A DNA stretch of 64,000 bases, taken from positions 14,043,810 to 14,107,809 of the forward strand of contig CM026426.1 of assembly GCA_014871385.1 (NCBI GenBank). Direction: 5' to 3'. Both the position numbers and the translations under genes were made by a program. Of this stretch, positions 23,330 to 36,085 are shown piece after piece (position 1 is the first letter of the stretch; each line of letters opens with the position of its first letter). Under the pieces are notes generated by a model, which had not been told where the DNA came from, did not search any database, and saw nothing but the letters and a program-made list of their open reading frames with translations. The stretch comes from Ceratodon purpureus (lineage: Eukaryota > Streptophyta > Bryopsida > Pseudoditrichales > Ditrichaceae).

Positions 23330-23640
23330 TACATGTGTACTACTTATTCCGTTGGAGTTTGAGTTGCCACAATATTTGCCAACAAAATAAGAGGGAAGAT
23401 AAGACTTCTTTTATGAGAAGTCTTATACCTTCGAAAGATGAGCAAATATGAGTATCACAAGCTTCGGTCATCTATACATGACGCTAGAGCATGTGGAGAT
23501 CCTTTCTCTGTTTTGCTCATCCTTGAGCTTTTCGAAGCAAGTATTACCTTCAAAAGATGAGCAAAGATTAGATTCACAAGCTTTGGTTAGGTATAAACGA
23601 CGCTAGAGCATGCAGAGATTCTTTATTATTTTTTTTCATT
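23330..23640 (+). repeat. Diverged direct duplication, third copy near 25.0-25.2 kb
   Basis: Two neighbouring copies of about 120 bp (starting at about 23,428 and 23,549) share 'agatgagcaaa', 'tcacaagctt' and 'gacgctagagcatg'. A more distant copy near 25,015-25,180 keeps 'gagttgccacaatattt', 'gatgggcaaatatgag' and 'attcacaagcttcg'. This looks like an old, locally amplified repeat. Confidence 0.6.
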
Positions 23641-24726
23641 TTTGAGCTTTTAAAATCATATATTAATTATTCAAAAGACTAAAAGAAACAAACTCAGTTC
23701 AATGTTAGATGCATGATTCAAAATTGCATCAGTTTTTTGGAAAATTATTGCTTCTGTGATGGTCTCATTGTCCGATCCTGGTATATTTACTACATAAGCG
23801 TGAGGATTACCATTACGTTAAAACTTATCATGCATTTAATTTCCAGGAATACAAATTAATTTAACAATTAACACATACTTGCATGCATATGAACTCCAAC
23901 TAAATTATCATCTACTAACTGGAAAAAATGTTATGTTTAATTCTCGGTTTCAATTTATTTGAATTTGAATTTTATTCTGTAATGTACATAGCCCCTAAAT
24001 AGTTATTTTCTATTTAACAATAATTTTGTCTTAGTTTTCTTTATTTATTGCAATTCATTTTGTTTAATATAAATTTTAAGAAGTACATGCTATTATAAAA
24101 AACATATAATCAAATGAAATTGTCCACATTCTGCATTTAATTAGACTTAAGTTAAGAACCATTGCTTTTATAAAAGAAAACGGTTAATTAATTGCTTTAC
24201 ATTACAAAGAAAGACAAAAATCAATTAAAAACTATACCTCCATGCTTTAAAATTAAAAAAATCTATTTTTAATTGTTCAACAACTACTGAGAGTGCATGC
24301 GTTAATTGATTAGTATATTTGCATTTCTTAACAATTGTACATTTGCAATTATAGAAAATAATCATTAAGAATTACATACCTAGAATTCAAACAATGATAC
24401 ATGTGTCATTTAAGAGATCTATTTCTTCGGTATGTCATTGTGTTTCATGATGTACCATTGAAAGATGTAATCCTCTTCAATTTCGTAGTTCAAGCCGAAC
24501 ACTCCTTTGCATTGTAATGCAATTGTTCGAGTTCATATTGAACCATTACATTGTACGTAACGGCTTCTATGTTGTCATAATGATGAATTGCATCATCGAA
24601 ACCTTCATTCATTTACTCATCCCGATCACATTGCTATTTCCGTTACCTACTAAATATAAGAGTTGCTAAATATAAAAGGCACAATTGTCTTTTAAAACCA
24701 CCTCATGTACATATTAAAATTTAAAA

Positions 24727-24988
24727 CTATGATATCGTTCTTTATATCGTTCTTTAAAACTATGTTATCGTTCTTTATATCGTTCTTTAAAACTATGTTA
24801 TCGTTCTTTATATCGTTCTTTAAAACTATGTTATCGTTCTTTATATATTTCTTTAAAACTATGTTATCGTTCTTTATATCGTTCTTTAAAACTATGTTAT
24901 CGTTCTTTATATATTTCTTTAAAACTATGTTATCGTTCTTTATATCGTTCTTTAAAACTATGTTATCGTTCTTTATATCGTTCTTTAT
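24727..24988 (+). repeat. 33-bp minisatellite, about 8 copies
   Basis: The unit reads CTATGTTATCG, TTCTTTATATCG, TTCTTTAAAA. It contains a nested near-duplication of ATCGTTCTTTA, and two copies carry a TATATATTTC variant. Because 33 is divisible by three, open frames appear on both strands (about 24,692-25,045), but they are products of the repeat and not credible genes. Confidence 0.9.
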
Positions 24989-27100
24989 AAGTCTTTTGTA
25001 CATATGATTTAGTTTGGGTTTGAGTTGCCACAATATTTGTGACACTAATTACATCGACGATAGGAGCTCAAAGGAATGGGTTGTTTGTCCCAAAGATGGG
25101 CAAATATGAGATTCACAAGCTTCGATGGAAGATTAGGATACGTGCCTCGCATGTAGAGATTATTTCTCAGTTTTTTGTATTTTGTGTTATTGGAGTGAAT
25201 AATCATTTGAATTTGAAATATTATGAATTTGAGTCGATATATATAAGTCCTATGTAGTGAACTCCTCAACCATGGAGTTCATGTTCATTTAAATGGCATT
25301 GACGTGAAGTTTTTGCTTACAATTTAATCATATTCACGTACAAAAGAACCTGAAATTGAAATAACAATGTAAGAAAATGTTATTTGATATATATACGCTC
25401 TTATAAACAAATTGTCAATACATTATTGTTTTTCAAATGTTTGTAATTAATTACAATAAAAAATCTATTTTCATACGCTTTTTATTGATCCTTTATTTTC
25501 TACATATCCATTTTATTAAATCTGAGTCAGCTCGGACTAGCTCATGAGGTTTGTCCACGTGTTACCAAGTGCTTCACAGACGAATATAAATAATTATGGG
25601 TAATTTGATTTGCGTTATAAATTTCATGAATTAAATGAACATTTACATAAAATTTCCTACGAGTTGACGGTGTATTAAATGCAAAAATTATATTAGATTA
25701 ATTGATTGTAATTTTTAGTTAAATTAAGCATATGCAAGTATTTTAATTGAGAAAAATGTGATATAAAATTTATGTTATAAAATTAAAATATTTCGTAAAA
25801 AATTCATTTTATTAGTTAATAACTAATACTTTTGAATAACTATTTATTGGCTCCATTTAAATTTGCAGCATATGATCATAAATATGGAATTAATGTTGAT
25901 AAAACAATAAAATTTATTTATATAACCTATGTTAATTCATTAATAAAATTGTTGAAAGAGAAAGTATTTTCTTAATATCGTTACATTTTCATTATAGGAG
26001 TAATGACACCCGTTGAATGTTAAAAGACATTCTTTTAAAGGTATAAGGCCACAAGATCAAATCTTATGTCTTCATAAGATTGAAGTATACTTTATAATGG
26101 TACTATAATTGAAATTAACCTCCGTTATGAATTTGTAAAATGCGTACCTTTCTCTTTAAATCTTCATATGAACAATTTTTTATTCTCAAAATACCTTATG
26201 AAAATATAAATAACATATTGCATCATTTATCCAGTTTGTAAGAACAAATTAGTTTTTCAAAATATGTGTATTTAACGAAAATAAAAATTATTTTTTAAAT
26301 AATATATCAAAATCAATATTTAGGTCCTCTCTAATTAAAGATTTATTGCTTTATTTAAAATTTCAAATAAATTATTTATATTTAATAATTAAATATAAAA
26401 TAAATGTGTATTTAAATCAAAATTAAATCATTTAGGATGTCGTGAAAACGAAAAAAACCAAAATGCAAATTATCAATGAATCTTCATTTACTTTAATATA
26501 GGTTTCTACAATCCAACATCCAAATTATACTTCTCATGTAAATTCTAAAAGTGTTTTTCTCCAAACATTACAGTCCTTTCTTTTTAAAGACAATAAAAAA
26601 TTAATTATAGGTTCTCATTTCAATGCATATACATATATATATAAAAGTAGAATCATCAGTATAAAAAAATATTATTTAATAGAAATGGAACATTATAAAA
26701 GTCGTCTACACAATAGACGCCAAGTGAATTTTTATTCCCGAAGGAATTGCTTGCATGAAAAATTAAATGTTGAAACAATTCATGTCACATTGTTTGGAAA
26801 GGGAATTGAAGATTAACATTCAGATACTAAAGGTCATTTTTTTAAAAATTGTTGGGAATCTATTTTCATATTTCCATATCTAATTATACTCATGTAGACC
26901 TCTCAAGTGTGCTTTATTACTATTGGGGTACATTTGATATCCTTAATATTATGTGTAAAAAATTGTATACTAATCCCTTCTTACCCTGTCCGGGTTTCTC
27001 AATATTTCTAGACATAATATTTCTCAACATAATATATTAGTCACGACCTTGTAGTTTCAATTTTTTTTTGTAAATAACAGTTCTGTGAAAGGATCACAGT

Positions 27101-27131
<31 letters not shown>

Positions 27132-27968
27132 CTTTTTTCCACTTTGAAATATTGAATATATAATTGAAATTTCCTAAAGAAAGGAGTACGGTAATTCTCT
27201 TATATAAATCTTTATTCACACACTTCAAATTACGTTCAGAAAATGGAAGTGAATTTTAAACTTGTTATTTAAATGTTCTATTATTATTTTCGGCTGCCAA
27301 AATAGCGATTTAATGTCATCTTGTATCACACATTATTACAGATACGCTGATTATCATAAAAGTATATCAATGGTACTCATTCTCTTAAAAACACAAATAC
27401 GTAATATATCTTCCCATTATAATATGAAATACAAATCCCATACACAACAAATTAAAAAGCCATGTGCACAGTCTTGCATTTTCTGAATGGAATCTTTCAA
27501 TCTCAGATTCCTAATTTACTCTGAACACCAATTCACGTACTTCAAATTAGTCCTCAGCATTTATGGAGCAAACTGTGAGTGCGAACTTCAACACAGAGAA
27601 ATCGCCGACTATTAATCAAAATCCGAGATTATATTGAAAAACGTATTGAACCGGCGTTCTGTGAACGTATTCTCATACGCTCATGTCGGTAATACAACAC
27701 ACATAATATCTGAATTACATACAAAGTACTATGAGAGTTATCGGCCAGCACTCGTCCCTCAGTCACTCCTATTCAACGACAACTTTCGCGCGATTGAATT
27801 CGGAAATCCTCACAGTGTCTTCAGTATCTGTAATTTCAAATTGCACATACTTCCGCTGTTCTTAAGATAACCCCCTAAAATTCAGAAGAACTGTAAACCA
27901 CCTGAAGTAGAATATATACCAACTTTATCACCTCAAACATCATTTACATCTGCACTATTACCGTCCAA

Positions 27969-29646
27969 TCAAAATTCCCGGTGCATGATGTCGGGTACAT
28001 CAGGGACACTAAATATTTTTGAAGAGGTCCTACTTGCAAGATATTCAGTGCTTCTATATCGCCTAGGAATGAAAAGGTTATCATGTCGTGCAATGCCATA
28101 AGGCTGCAGAGGACAAATGTGAAGAATTGGATCCTTCACCAGTGCGTTCGAATACCATAGATGCCTCGTGACCCCTTTCAGAACTCTTGGCCTCGTTCCT
28201 CTCTTCCTCCACGTTCGCACGCTTGACAAGTTTGAAACGTCGTTGTGGCTAGTTTTTCTTTTTCGAGATCCATAACGAGGAACCGTGATCTGTTCTTGAA
28301 GTGTGACACAACCCACTGTTTTGAATATAATCACTTAGTTTATGATTTTCCGTGTTGTCTCAATGCACAACGTCAATCTACCTCATATACCAGACGAACA
28401 ACACTATATTACACTAAGGATTGGAAGTTCAGCACCTTTCTGTAGAATGTCAACAAGTTCGAATTAGAAAAATAAACCCACCTACTGGGGGAGCATCTCT
28501 GTCAATTGAAACGTTGTTGTTTCTCTCGGCAATTCCTTCGGCGGGGAGGGGTGCCAGAGAGAGTCGCTCCTCCACTGCAGAATCACATGGTGACATCAAT
28601 AGAGGCGAAGACTTACTTTTGAATGAATGATGATAGAAATTAAAAGGGATTATGACAAACATATCACCCAGCCCACCCCCGCCCTCACCCCCAGACAGCA
28701 TTTGTTCTAAAAGTAGTAATATTCACTTGGTGTTACAAGGAAATATTTATCATGAATCCCTAACTCCGAGAATGTGGAATGAGTGAACCGAAATTGCGAC
28801 ATAGCACTCACCGTTCCTGAGTAGACGACCTCTATACAGCGGATGCTGAATTTCCTGCGAAGGATAAGATGGGAGTCTGCTTCGAATGTCGTACATGGTA
28901 TTTTCGGGGGAAATGTCCGAGATGCTTAGTGTCCAGTTCAATTCCCAGTCGTCTTCAGCCCCGACGAGATCGTGCACAACACATTCCTTTCCAGCGTCAA
29001 AACGGTACTCATGCTCTCGTCCTTTGTTGCGCATGTGACGATGTCCAGGCCCGAAAGTATACATTTGAGTATCACGTTTTCTGTATCGTAAAAATTGAAT
29101 AGCAGCGTACTCAGCCCAATTCACAGCGTATCCCTTCTTTTCAGCCAGAAGTCCCCGAGCAAACGTTAACCCAATTGACTTGGTCCGATTCATTGCTGAA
29201 ATGTGTCTCCTCTTACAGTGATTCAATTCTATCCTGCATCTTCGGACTCTCCATACTCTCTTCCGCTCCGTACCTGTATCCGCTGCCGTCCTTCTTCCAC
29301 CTGGCAGAGCAGTCGGCATCGGACACAATGGATACCGGGAGATGGTCTACATTGGTTTTTGGAAAACGTGGCACGTAACCAGTTCTGTTCAAGCCCTTAG
29401 AAGTATGAAACCATGTTGCGGTGCCATCGCCCTCCATGGCGGCCAAAGTATTGAGTAATAACTGCATGAACGGGACTGAATCAGCAAAATAGATAAAAGT
29501 GAAAGGGCAATACACTCGTGTGACAAATTCGTGCCTGAACAAAATCGATTCTGGATCTGAAGCAGACATAGGGCAACATAGTGCTCCATCAATGTAAGAA
29601 CAATGGGGAGCACATGAAGTTCATTGATGCTTATTACATCTTCCAC
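27969..29646 (-). pseudogene. Unrecognised minus-strand gene or gene remnant downstream of CACTA tnp2
   Basis: Three overlapping minus-strand frames (29,646-29,213, 29,328-28,750 and 28,334-27,969) have protein-like composition: aromatic and basic runs such as 'YVPRFPKTNVDHLPV', 'GLLAEKKGYAVNWAEYAA' and 'WRKRGTRPRVLKGVTRHLWY'. I do not recognise the family. The strand and position 3' of the CACTA transposase suggest a second gene of the same element, as CACTA elements often encode two proteins. The frames need joining by introns or frameshifts, so it is probably decayed. Confidence 0.4.
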
Positions 29647-29649
29647 AGG

Positions 29650-30830
29650 CGTTAAAAGGAATATGGACTAAGAGTTAACATACTCTGCAGTACAAGGGCA
29701 CATGCGCTATTTCAATCTATTAACCATAATCAATTCAAGAACATACATCGCAGACCAGCAGAGCGAAAATGCAATACTTCACGACGAAGGTGCTTACCTG
29801 ATCGGGCGTGTTCAGCAACCGATAGTATACGAGGAAGGCGATATGGAGTAACAGTCCCGAACAGTATTATGTGAACTTCCTGTACGATCACTAACAAGAA
29901 TAAGAATGGAGAGTAAGTACACTTGGTATTGCTGAAATAGGCAGCAACAAACACTTAACAATTACAAGCTTTTGCTTATCATGTCACAGACTATTGCATC
30001 CCACTACGTGAGACGACGGGGCTCAAAAAGCGACAAGATGTGCACCAGTCAAGAGATATGACATTCAACAGAAAGGAAAGTGACGGTGATTTCATTGTTG
30101 ACAAGCAGATACGAATGCTCTGCTAATGATGAATGAGTAAAATCAGTAATACTACAACGACGTCATTTCAGACAGTAAATCACAATCGTATTGAATTACC
30201 ATTGGTCTGCATCAACAGTCATTTTCTGTGGACAGGATGACATGGGCTTCATTATGGTTGATGAAAACGGAAAGGTTTCTAATTGAATCACACAATATGA
30301 CCATCAAGCTTGTAAAACATGTACACATGCATTGTTCCTAAAGATCTGAATAGCTATGGATTCACGATAATTCAGAGTTTCCATTAGAAGTTTGATAAAT
30401 GGCCTAATTAACGTATAACAGTGCCAATTTTTAATAATCAAATTCAAAAGCTAAAATGCGTGGGTATTATGGACGTACCCCTTTGCAGCATAGGTGATTC
30501 TGGACAACAGGACATGTATCTACAAGAAAGTCAATGAATCGGAATGTTACTGTACAGAAACCAAAAAATTGGAAAAAAAACTACCGAAACTCTATAATGT
30601 AATCGACGACGCAGATTGTAAGCATTTCATTTGTAGAAGGAACAAACGTGTAGGGTTCGAGGACAAATTTGTTCCTGACGACAATGCTGATTGACATTGG
30701 AAACTGTGAGGTACTATATGAGCACAAGAGAACGATGCATCCAAATTTAAGATACAAATAATTATTGAACACGACAAAGGAAAGGGAAATATAAAATTAA
30801 TCATGATAAATAATATAACATAACGCATAC
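29650..30830. other. Spacer between the unrecognised ORF and CACTA tnp2
   Basis: I see no credible gene in this stretch. It may hold introns or untranslated parts of the flanking minus-strand genes. Confidence 0.4.
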
Positions 30831-33800
30831 CTCTCAAAACTGGAAAAAAAAATCTGGTGCAGGGACAGGGTGCTGTGACTCTTCCTCTGGATCGTCGTTG
30901 TCATCAGCCTCTCCGTTCTGTACATCTTCGAAGTCCATCTCCGCATGCGCAGCCTCTTTGTCGCATTCTTCGCCAGCCAAAACATGTGCTATATCGACAT
31001 ACCGAATCGGCTCCGTGACAAGGTCTACCACTCGCCCATTTGAAGAATCACCTCTACACAAGTTAACGGTAGCGTCAGACCTGCCTGGTGCACTCAAGCG
31101 CTCATCCGTGGAGTCCTTTGTGACACGTCTTGCACGCGGTTCAACGTCTACCACTACTTTCCAGTCCGGATCGTCCGGGTCCTACACAAAATATACCTGG
31201 AACAAACACGTTATACTCCTAATTGACTGCCCACGAGAGTAAAGGATGTCGAAAATATATAATACAATGATACATGATATGAATGAACGAGTAATACCTA
31301 TTTCGCATGACTAGGCATCAAGAATAGTTGGGGTGGGGGTTCTACTGGGGGACTCTGACGAGCATCATACTGAATGGACCAGAAACCGTGATGGTCATGT
31401 CGGATTGTCTGAGCTCCGCCCAAGTTAGGTCTCACCCAAGAACACCTCATGACGTTGTAATGAAGATGGCCATACTCCACCAAGAATATGTCTTTGACAA
31501 TGCCGATGTATTTGAGCGCGGCTTCAACGGGGTTTCTATCTGCCCGTGATGATCTACATGTTTGGTTAACAATACATGCCACACCCGAATCAAATGAACA
31601 TGGCTGCGACCACTCTCGTCATCGACTCTGGAGTGCTGTCCGTAAGCATACATGGATGCGTAGTGCTGGATGCTTGGATTTGGCATGCAGGACATGGTAA
31701 CCACTGAAACATTGACGGATACATCTGCAGCTAACATAGCCAACACTCGGTCCTCTAGCCACTGATGGAATTTTGGAAATGTGCGACGGGCCCTGACATC
31801 ACTTGAATCGAGCTCGACCAGGTACTCCCTGCAATTTTGGACAAAATACCATGCACACACCAATATAAATGAGATTTTTGTGTGGCAATTTTAGAAATTA
31901 GAATAAAAAGAATGCTCAATTTCATTGTACTGCCCCTACTGCTATGGAGTTACCGAATGAAATAAACAGTCCATACCACCGTCGTCTTTGGAAAATGAAA
32001 CAAAATCCACAGCAAATAAGCGGAGAGTATTAACCTGTAAAGACTTTCGGTAATGATTGAGTGGTTGATGATATGTTCGTGCAATTGTATGAGCTCCTCT
32101 TCCGGCCAGCGTCTCTTTAATCCTTTATCTTCCAGAACCTCACCACTTTCGCGTTCATCATCCTCCATTTCCCAAATAACTCTTGCTCGCACAGGGTAAA
32201 GTCGGAAGTGTTCCGTAACAAATCCCAGTGCCTCCTCCATGATGTACCCCATTGCGATAGAACCTTCAGGCCTGGCTTTATTACGAACAAGAGACTTGAG
32301 ATGTCCTATGTATCTTTCTGCGCAATACATCCAACGGTCATGGACGGGTCCACACCAATAGAGTTCTCTCGGCAGATGCAAAACTAGATGGGGCATAACA
32401 TTCCAGAAAGCAAGAGGAAAATGGATTTCTAGGAGTGCCATGGTCTCTGCAACGTATGTTTGCAACGCTAGCAGTTCCCTGCACGTCAATGAACTTTGAG
32501 CATATGCGCTTAAAGCAATGCCCGAGACGGATTATAGCTACTTCTACACCTGCTGGCAACAGTCCACAGATCGAAGCAGGTAACACCTCTTGCAGCAACA
32601 CATGCCAGTCATGCGTTTTCATAAATTAGAACAATTCCTTCTCTAAGTTTACTAACTTTTCAAAGTTGGCACAGTGACCTTGCGGAGTACATACAGAGTG
32701 TATGTTGCGAAGCAGTTTTGACTTCTCCTGCTTCTGGAGAACATAAAGCGCATGGGGTTTTGTGAAAGTGACACCATCTTCCTCGGGCACTACTAGAATT
32801 GTACACTGGGAGCTACGTTTGTAGAACTACGTTCCGAGATTTTGCTACGTTCTGAGAGAAATTAACTACATTCCAAAAACAGGGTCACTTGTGTCTGGAA
32901 AAGCTACGTTAGTGCTACGTTTGGTAAAGTTCAGTACGTTTTTTGGGGAACCGGAAGTTCCCAACAACCGGGTCGTTGTTTACTGCTGTGGACTTCAGTT
33001 ACGGCTTGATGATTCACCGTAAGTAAATTCATTTACTTACACAGGGTTTAATTCTTGAGCACGTTTCATGCTACACTTTTCAGTGGGTAAACACCAGTCA
33101 ACTTTATTTGATAAATGACGCCAAATTTGTACAACATGATTAACAACAAGTATTTTTATTTTCATTTTCCACATGTCACCCACTGCCTGTTTGAGTTGGA
33201 GCAGTGGTATTGGTCAATTTTGGATATGATGCAAACATGTTTCCACTAGTCTCATACGTCTTCAGAACATGATGTATTTCATATGACGATTAGGGTAATA
33301 CTCGATAGTACTTTATATTCCCTAGTCGATAATACAACTACTGCTAATCTTTTCGTCCAGGACTTTTGAACAACACACTAATAAAAAAAACTTATCAAGC
33401 TGGACATATTCTTTGAATCCTTGAGAGCAAAAATATATACATTAAGTTTGTACAAATGTTACACTTTATATTGTATTTTAATAATTCGACTCGTATTTGG
33501 ATTTCAGATTTTTAAATGGGTTTGGAGATTTAATGGGTGGATTTACCATTTTGTATTTCAGAGAACATTTCGTTCATTTAATTTGAAGCTGAATGTACCT
33601 TTCAAATTTGATATTAGATCTATTTTTATACTTTAGATTTTAAATTTCAGATGTAATTCAAGACTTTAAATTGTAGTTTTTAGATTTAATTGTAGATTTT
33701 AAACTAGAACAATTGCACTCAAATCTAAGGGTTTTTTAAATTTATCTTTGATTTTTTAAAGGTTACTACCACTAAAGCTAAACTCTAATTTGAAAATTTT

Positions 33801-35017
33801 CCCAAAAACTTATATAAATATTTAAAAAAAATACAAAATCAATTTGCTTCTATATATCTCATATATAACATTTGTTAATCATGTATAATTAATAGTAATT
33901 TTTTGATGGTTATGAAGTACACCTAAAATTTGATTTGATCTCTTATGTATAAATTTTTAAATTATGAAAACAAATCCTATTATAGAAAAGATGAAATTAT
34001 TTAGCCATAAGACAATAAAAACCCATGTATGAAGCAACAAGATAGTTTACCGTAAAAAGTGGATTAATGAGACAATGTTGATTTTTTCTTAGAGCATTCT
34101 TTTAAACAAAGGATTGTATGTTATGTAGAAACATAATTTCTTTACAAATAGTCAAACATGCATCAAGAAATGGCTAACAAAATATATAAAAACAAAGTGT
34201 CGCCGCACACCAATGATTATATGTACAAATAGACATGTAAATATTTTTACATTTTAAATAATAAATAAAAACACATAAAGAGTATATACATGAACCAAAG
34301 TATGCTTCAAAATTAACAAGTAATATCTAACCCCTAAAACTCCTTAAACATTTGGAATCTAAAACACTCTGAAACTCTCATTATAAAGCAAAGAGCGAAA
34401 GAATCATACATTTTTATTTTATTTTTCATTTTAAATATCACAATTTTTAAAAAATCATTAAACTTGATTGAATGATTTGAAAGTTCATAAAGTTTGAAGT
34501 AAAAACATTATCTTTACTATTCAAACACGATAAACAAAATTTCACCTATATTTCTGTCAAATTTTGAGAAAACAGGGAAATAAAGATTTTATAATAATGC
34601 GGTCCACATGATACATGTTCATCAGATCTTAGAGGTTATATAAGGGTATACCATTCTGAAAATATATTAGAAGTTATAAAAAAATATAGTATCATAAAAA
34701 ATTTGTGAAAAGAAGAAGATTTGTATTATTAGATTTTTTTATTTTTTTATTAATTTAAATTATTTAAAAAATATTTTATGTGATAAAGAAAAAATAATTT
34801 CATCTTTATCTAAATTTTAGTTTCTGTTAAAAAAAATGCATTTCAAATAACAAATTAGAACCCTGAGTAAAGAGTAAATGGTGCCAATGGTGCACGCAAT
34901 GTCCGGGGGAAGGCATGGAATCATCTACAAGTTCAAAAGCTTGGAGATACTCGCACAGCGATCAGGGTATATGCCGAGCGTCGTTGAAACCCTAAACCCA
35001 ACCAAAGAGCCGCCACT

Positions 35018-35302
35018 TTGAGTACTGTTTCTAAGTTCTTGCGCACATCGCTCTTGATTCGTTTCACTCCACTCTTGCACTCTCAACCTCTCCATCGCCC
35101 TCGCAGATTCTCTGCTGGCCCATCACCCACTCACACCATCACCTTCGAGAATCTGTCGTCAGCTGAGTACCTGCTCACCCGCTGGTACATCGACAGGCCA
35201 GAGAGGCCATTAGCTCATTCATGTCCACTAGGTTGTTTTGGATTAGCGGACTTAAATGTAGGTTTTCGTGGTTGGCGAGTGGGTTTTGATGTGTTTGTGT
35301 GA
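35018..35302 (+). pseudogene. Captured 5' exon of a host gene with a mitochondrial-like presequence
   Basis: The frame begins MSTVSKFLRTSLLIRF and is rich in Arg, Ser and Leu with no acidic residue over the first 40 positions, as in mitochondrial targeting peptides. It continues through 'ENLSSAEYLLTRWYIDRPERP'. A possible donor site follows near 35,260. I cannot name the gene. It lies within the nested CACTA element, so it is probably a transduplicated fragment. Confidence 0.5.
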
Positions 35303-35445
35303 TTGGGATGTGGTTTCAGGTACCAGGCTTCCAGGGACGACCTTGCTGGATATTGATTTGTTCTCTTCAACTGGCGTAAGCTGTGGACATCGGCAGATTA
35401 TGGTCAGCTTCAGCGTGATATTGAATGTGCAGAAATGGGGCGTGG

Positions 35446-35556
35446 CGTAAGAGCGAGTCGAAAGGCAACGGCGCTAGGAAGCAGGCGAAGAAAGCTAATG
35501 GAAAGGATTCTAATGCGCCAAAGCGGCCAGCATCAAGTTTCTTGATCTTCATATGA
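35446..35556 (+). pseudogene. Captured HMG-box protein (HMGB) fragment
   Basis: The frame reads a Lys/Ala-rich basic stretch and then 'GKDSNAPKRPASSFLIF', the N-terminal start of a plant HMG box ('KDPNKPKRPASAFFVFM' type), and stops at TGA 35,554. In plant HMGB genes an intron commonly follows this region; here the expected donor GTGAGT reads ATGAGT. This fits an exon fragment captured by the CACTA element. It encodes no complete HMG box and is probably non-functional. Confidence 0.75.
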
Positions 35557-35767
35557 GTCTTTGTCTGCCTGCTTTCTATTGCTGCACGTGATTTCTCGTT
35601 TCTGCAAGTCTCTTTGTGAAGATTCCCGATGTGCCTGCAGGATTCTCCAATGTGGCTAGATGGTACAAGCACATTGACTGACTTCACTTGTTATTATCAG
35701 ATTTGGTCTTGTTATTGTGGTATGTATTGTTGGAAATTTCAGGTCATGAGCAGGGTTTTAATTTGGT

Positions 35768-36085
35768 TTATCTCATGCTGTTGAGGTCCACGTACTGCGA
35801 TGGGTTCTGCCGATTGCGTTGAATCTTGACTGCTGCAACAAAAGCACCAGCAGCAACGAACAAGAGGACTATGAGAACTGCCCACACGCCGGAGTGACCC
35901 CCACTCTTCTTTTTAGAACCAGTATCCCCGTGTGTCCAGCTCCAGCCTGCACCGCCCTGCACCTTCTCACCACCTGTGGCAAGCAGAATCTCCTCCAAGC
36001 CACCCACCTTGTTGTAGGTGACTTTCATCGATAGTGTGTCAGGTGAGGATTGATTTACGGCAGTGGTGGATTCTTCGAAATACAT
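35768..36085 (-). pseudogene. Captured 3' exon of a single-pass membrane protein
   Basis: The minus frame ends at 35,768 with a hydrophobic segment 'VWAVLIVLLFVAAGAFVAA' followed by a short basic cytoplasmic tail (KIQRNRQNPSQYVDLNSMR). The part before the membrane span is Gly/Ser/Lys rich. It resembles the C-terminal exon of a type I membrane protein. I do not recognise the family. It sits within the nested CACTA element in opposite orientation to the other captured pieces. Confidence 0.5.

Larger units (their letters stand above)
21579..27600. other. Long AT-rich region without genes
   Basis: About 6 kb of strongly AT-rich DNA with no open frame that I can support. It holds a hairpin, diverged local duplications, a 33-bp minisatellite (listed separately) and a T30 run at 27,102-27,131. 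It resembles intergenic heterochromatin or the eroded interior of old elements. Confidence 0.6.

Noticed and set aside
24692-25045. Repetitive Asn/Lys/Ile and Phe/Ser frames
   Set aside because: They are explained fully by the 33-bp minisatellite, whose length is a multiple of three.
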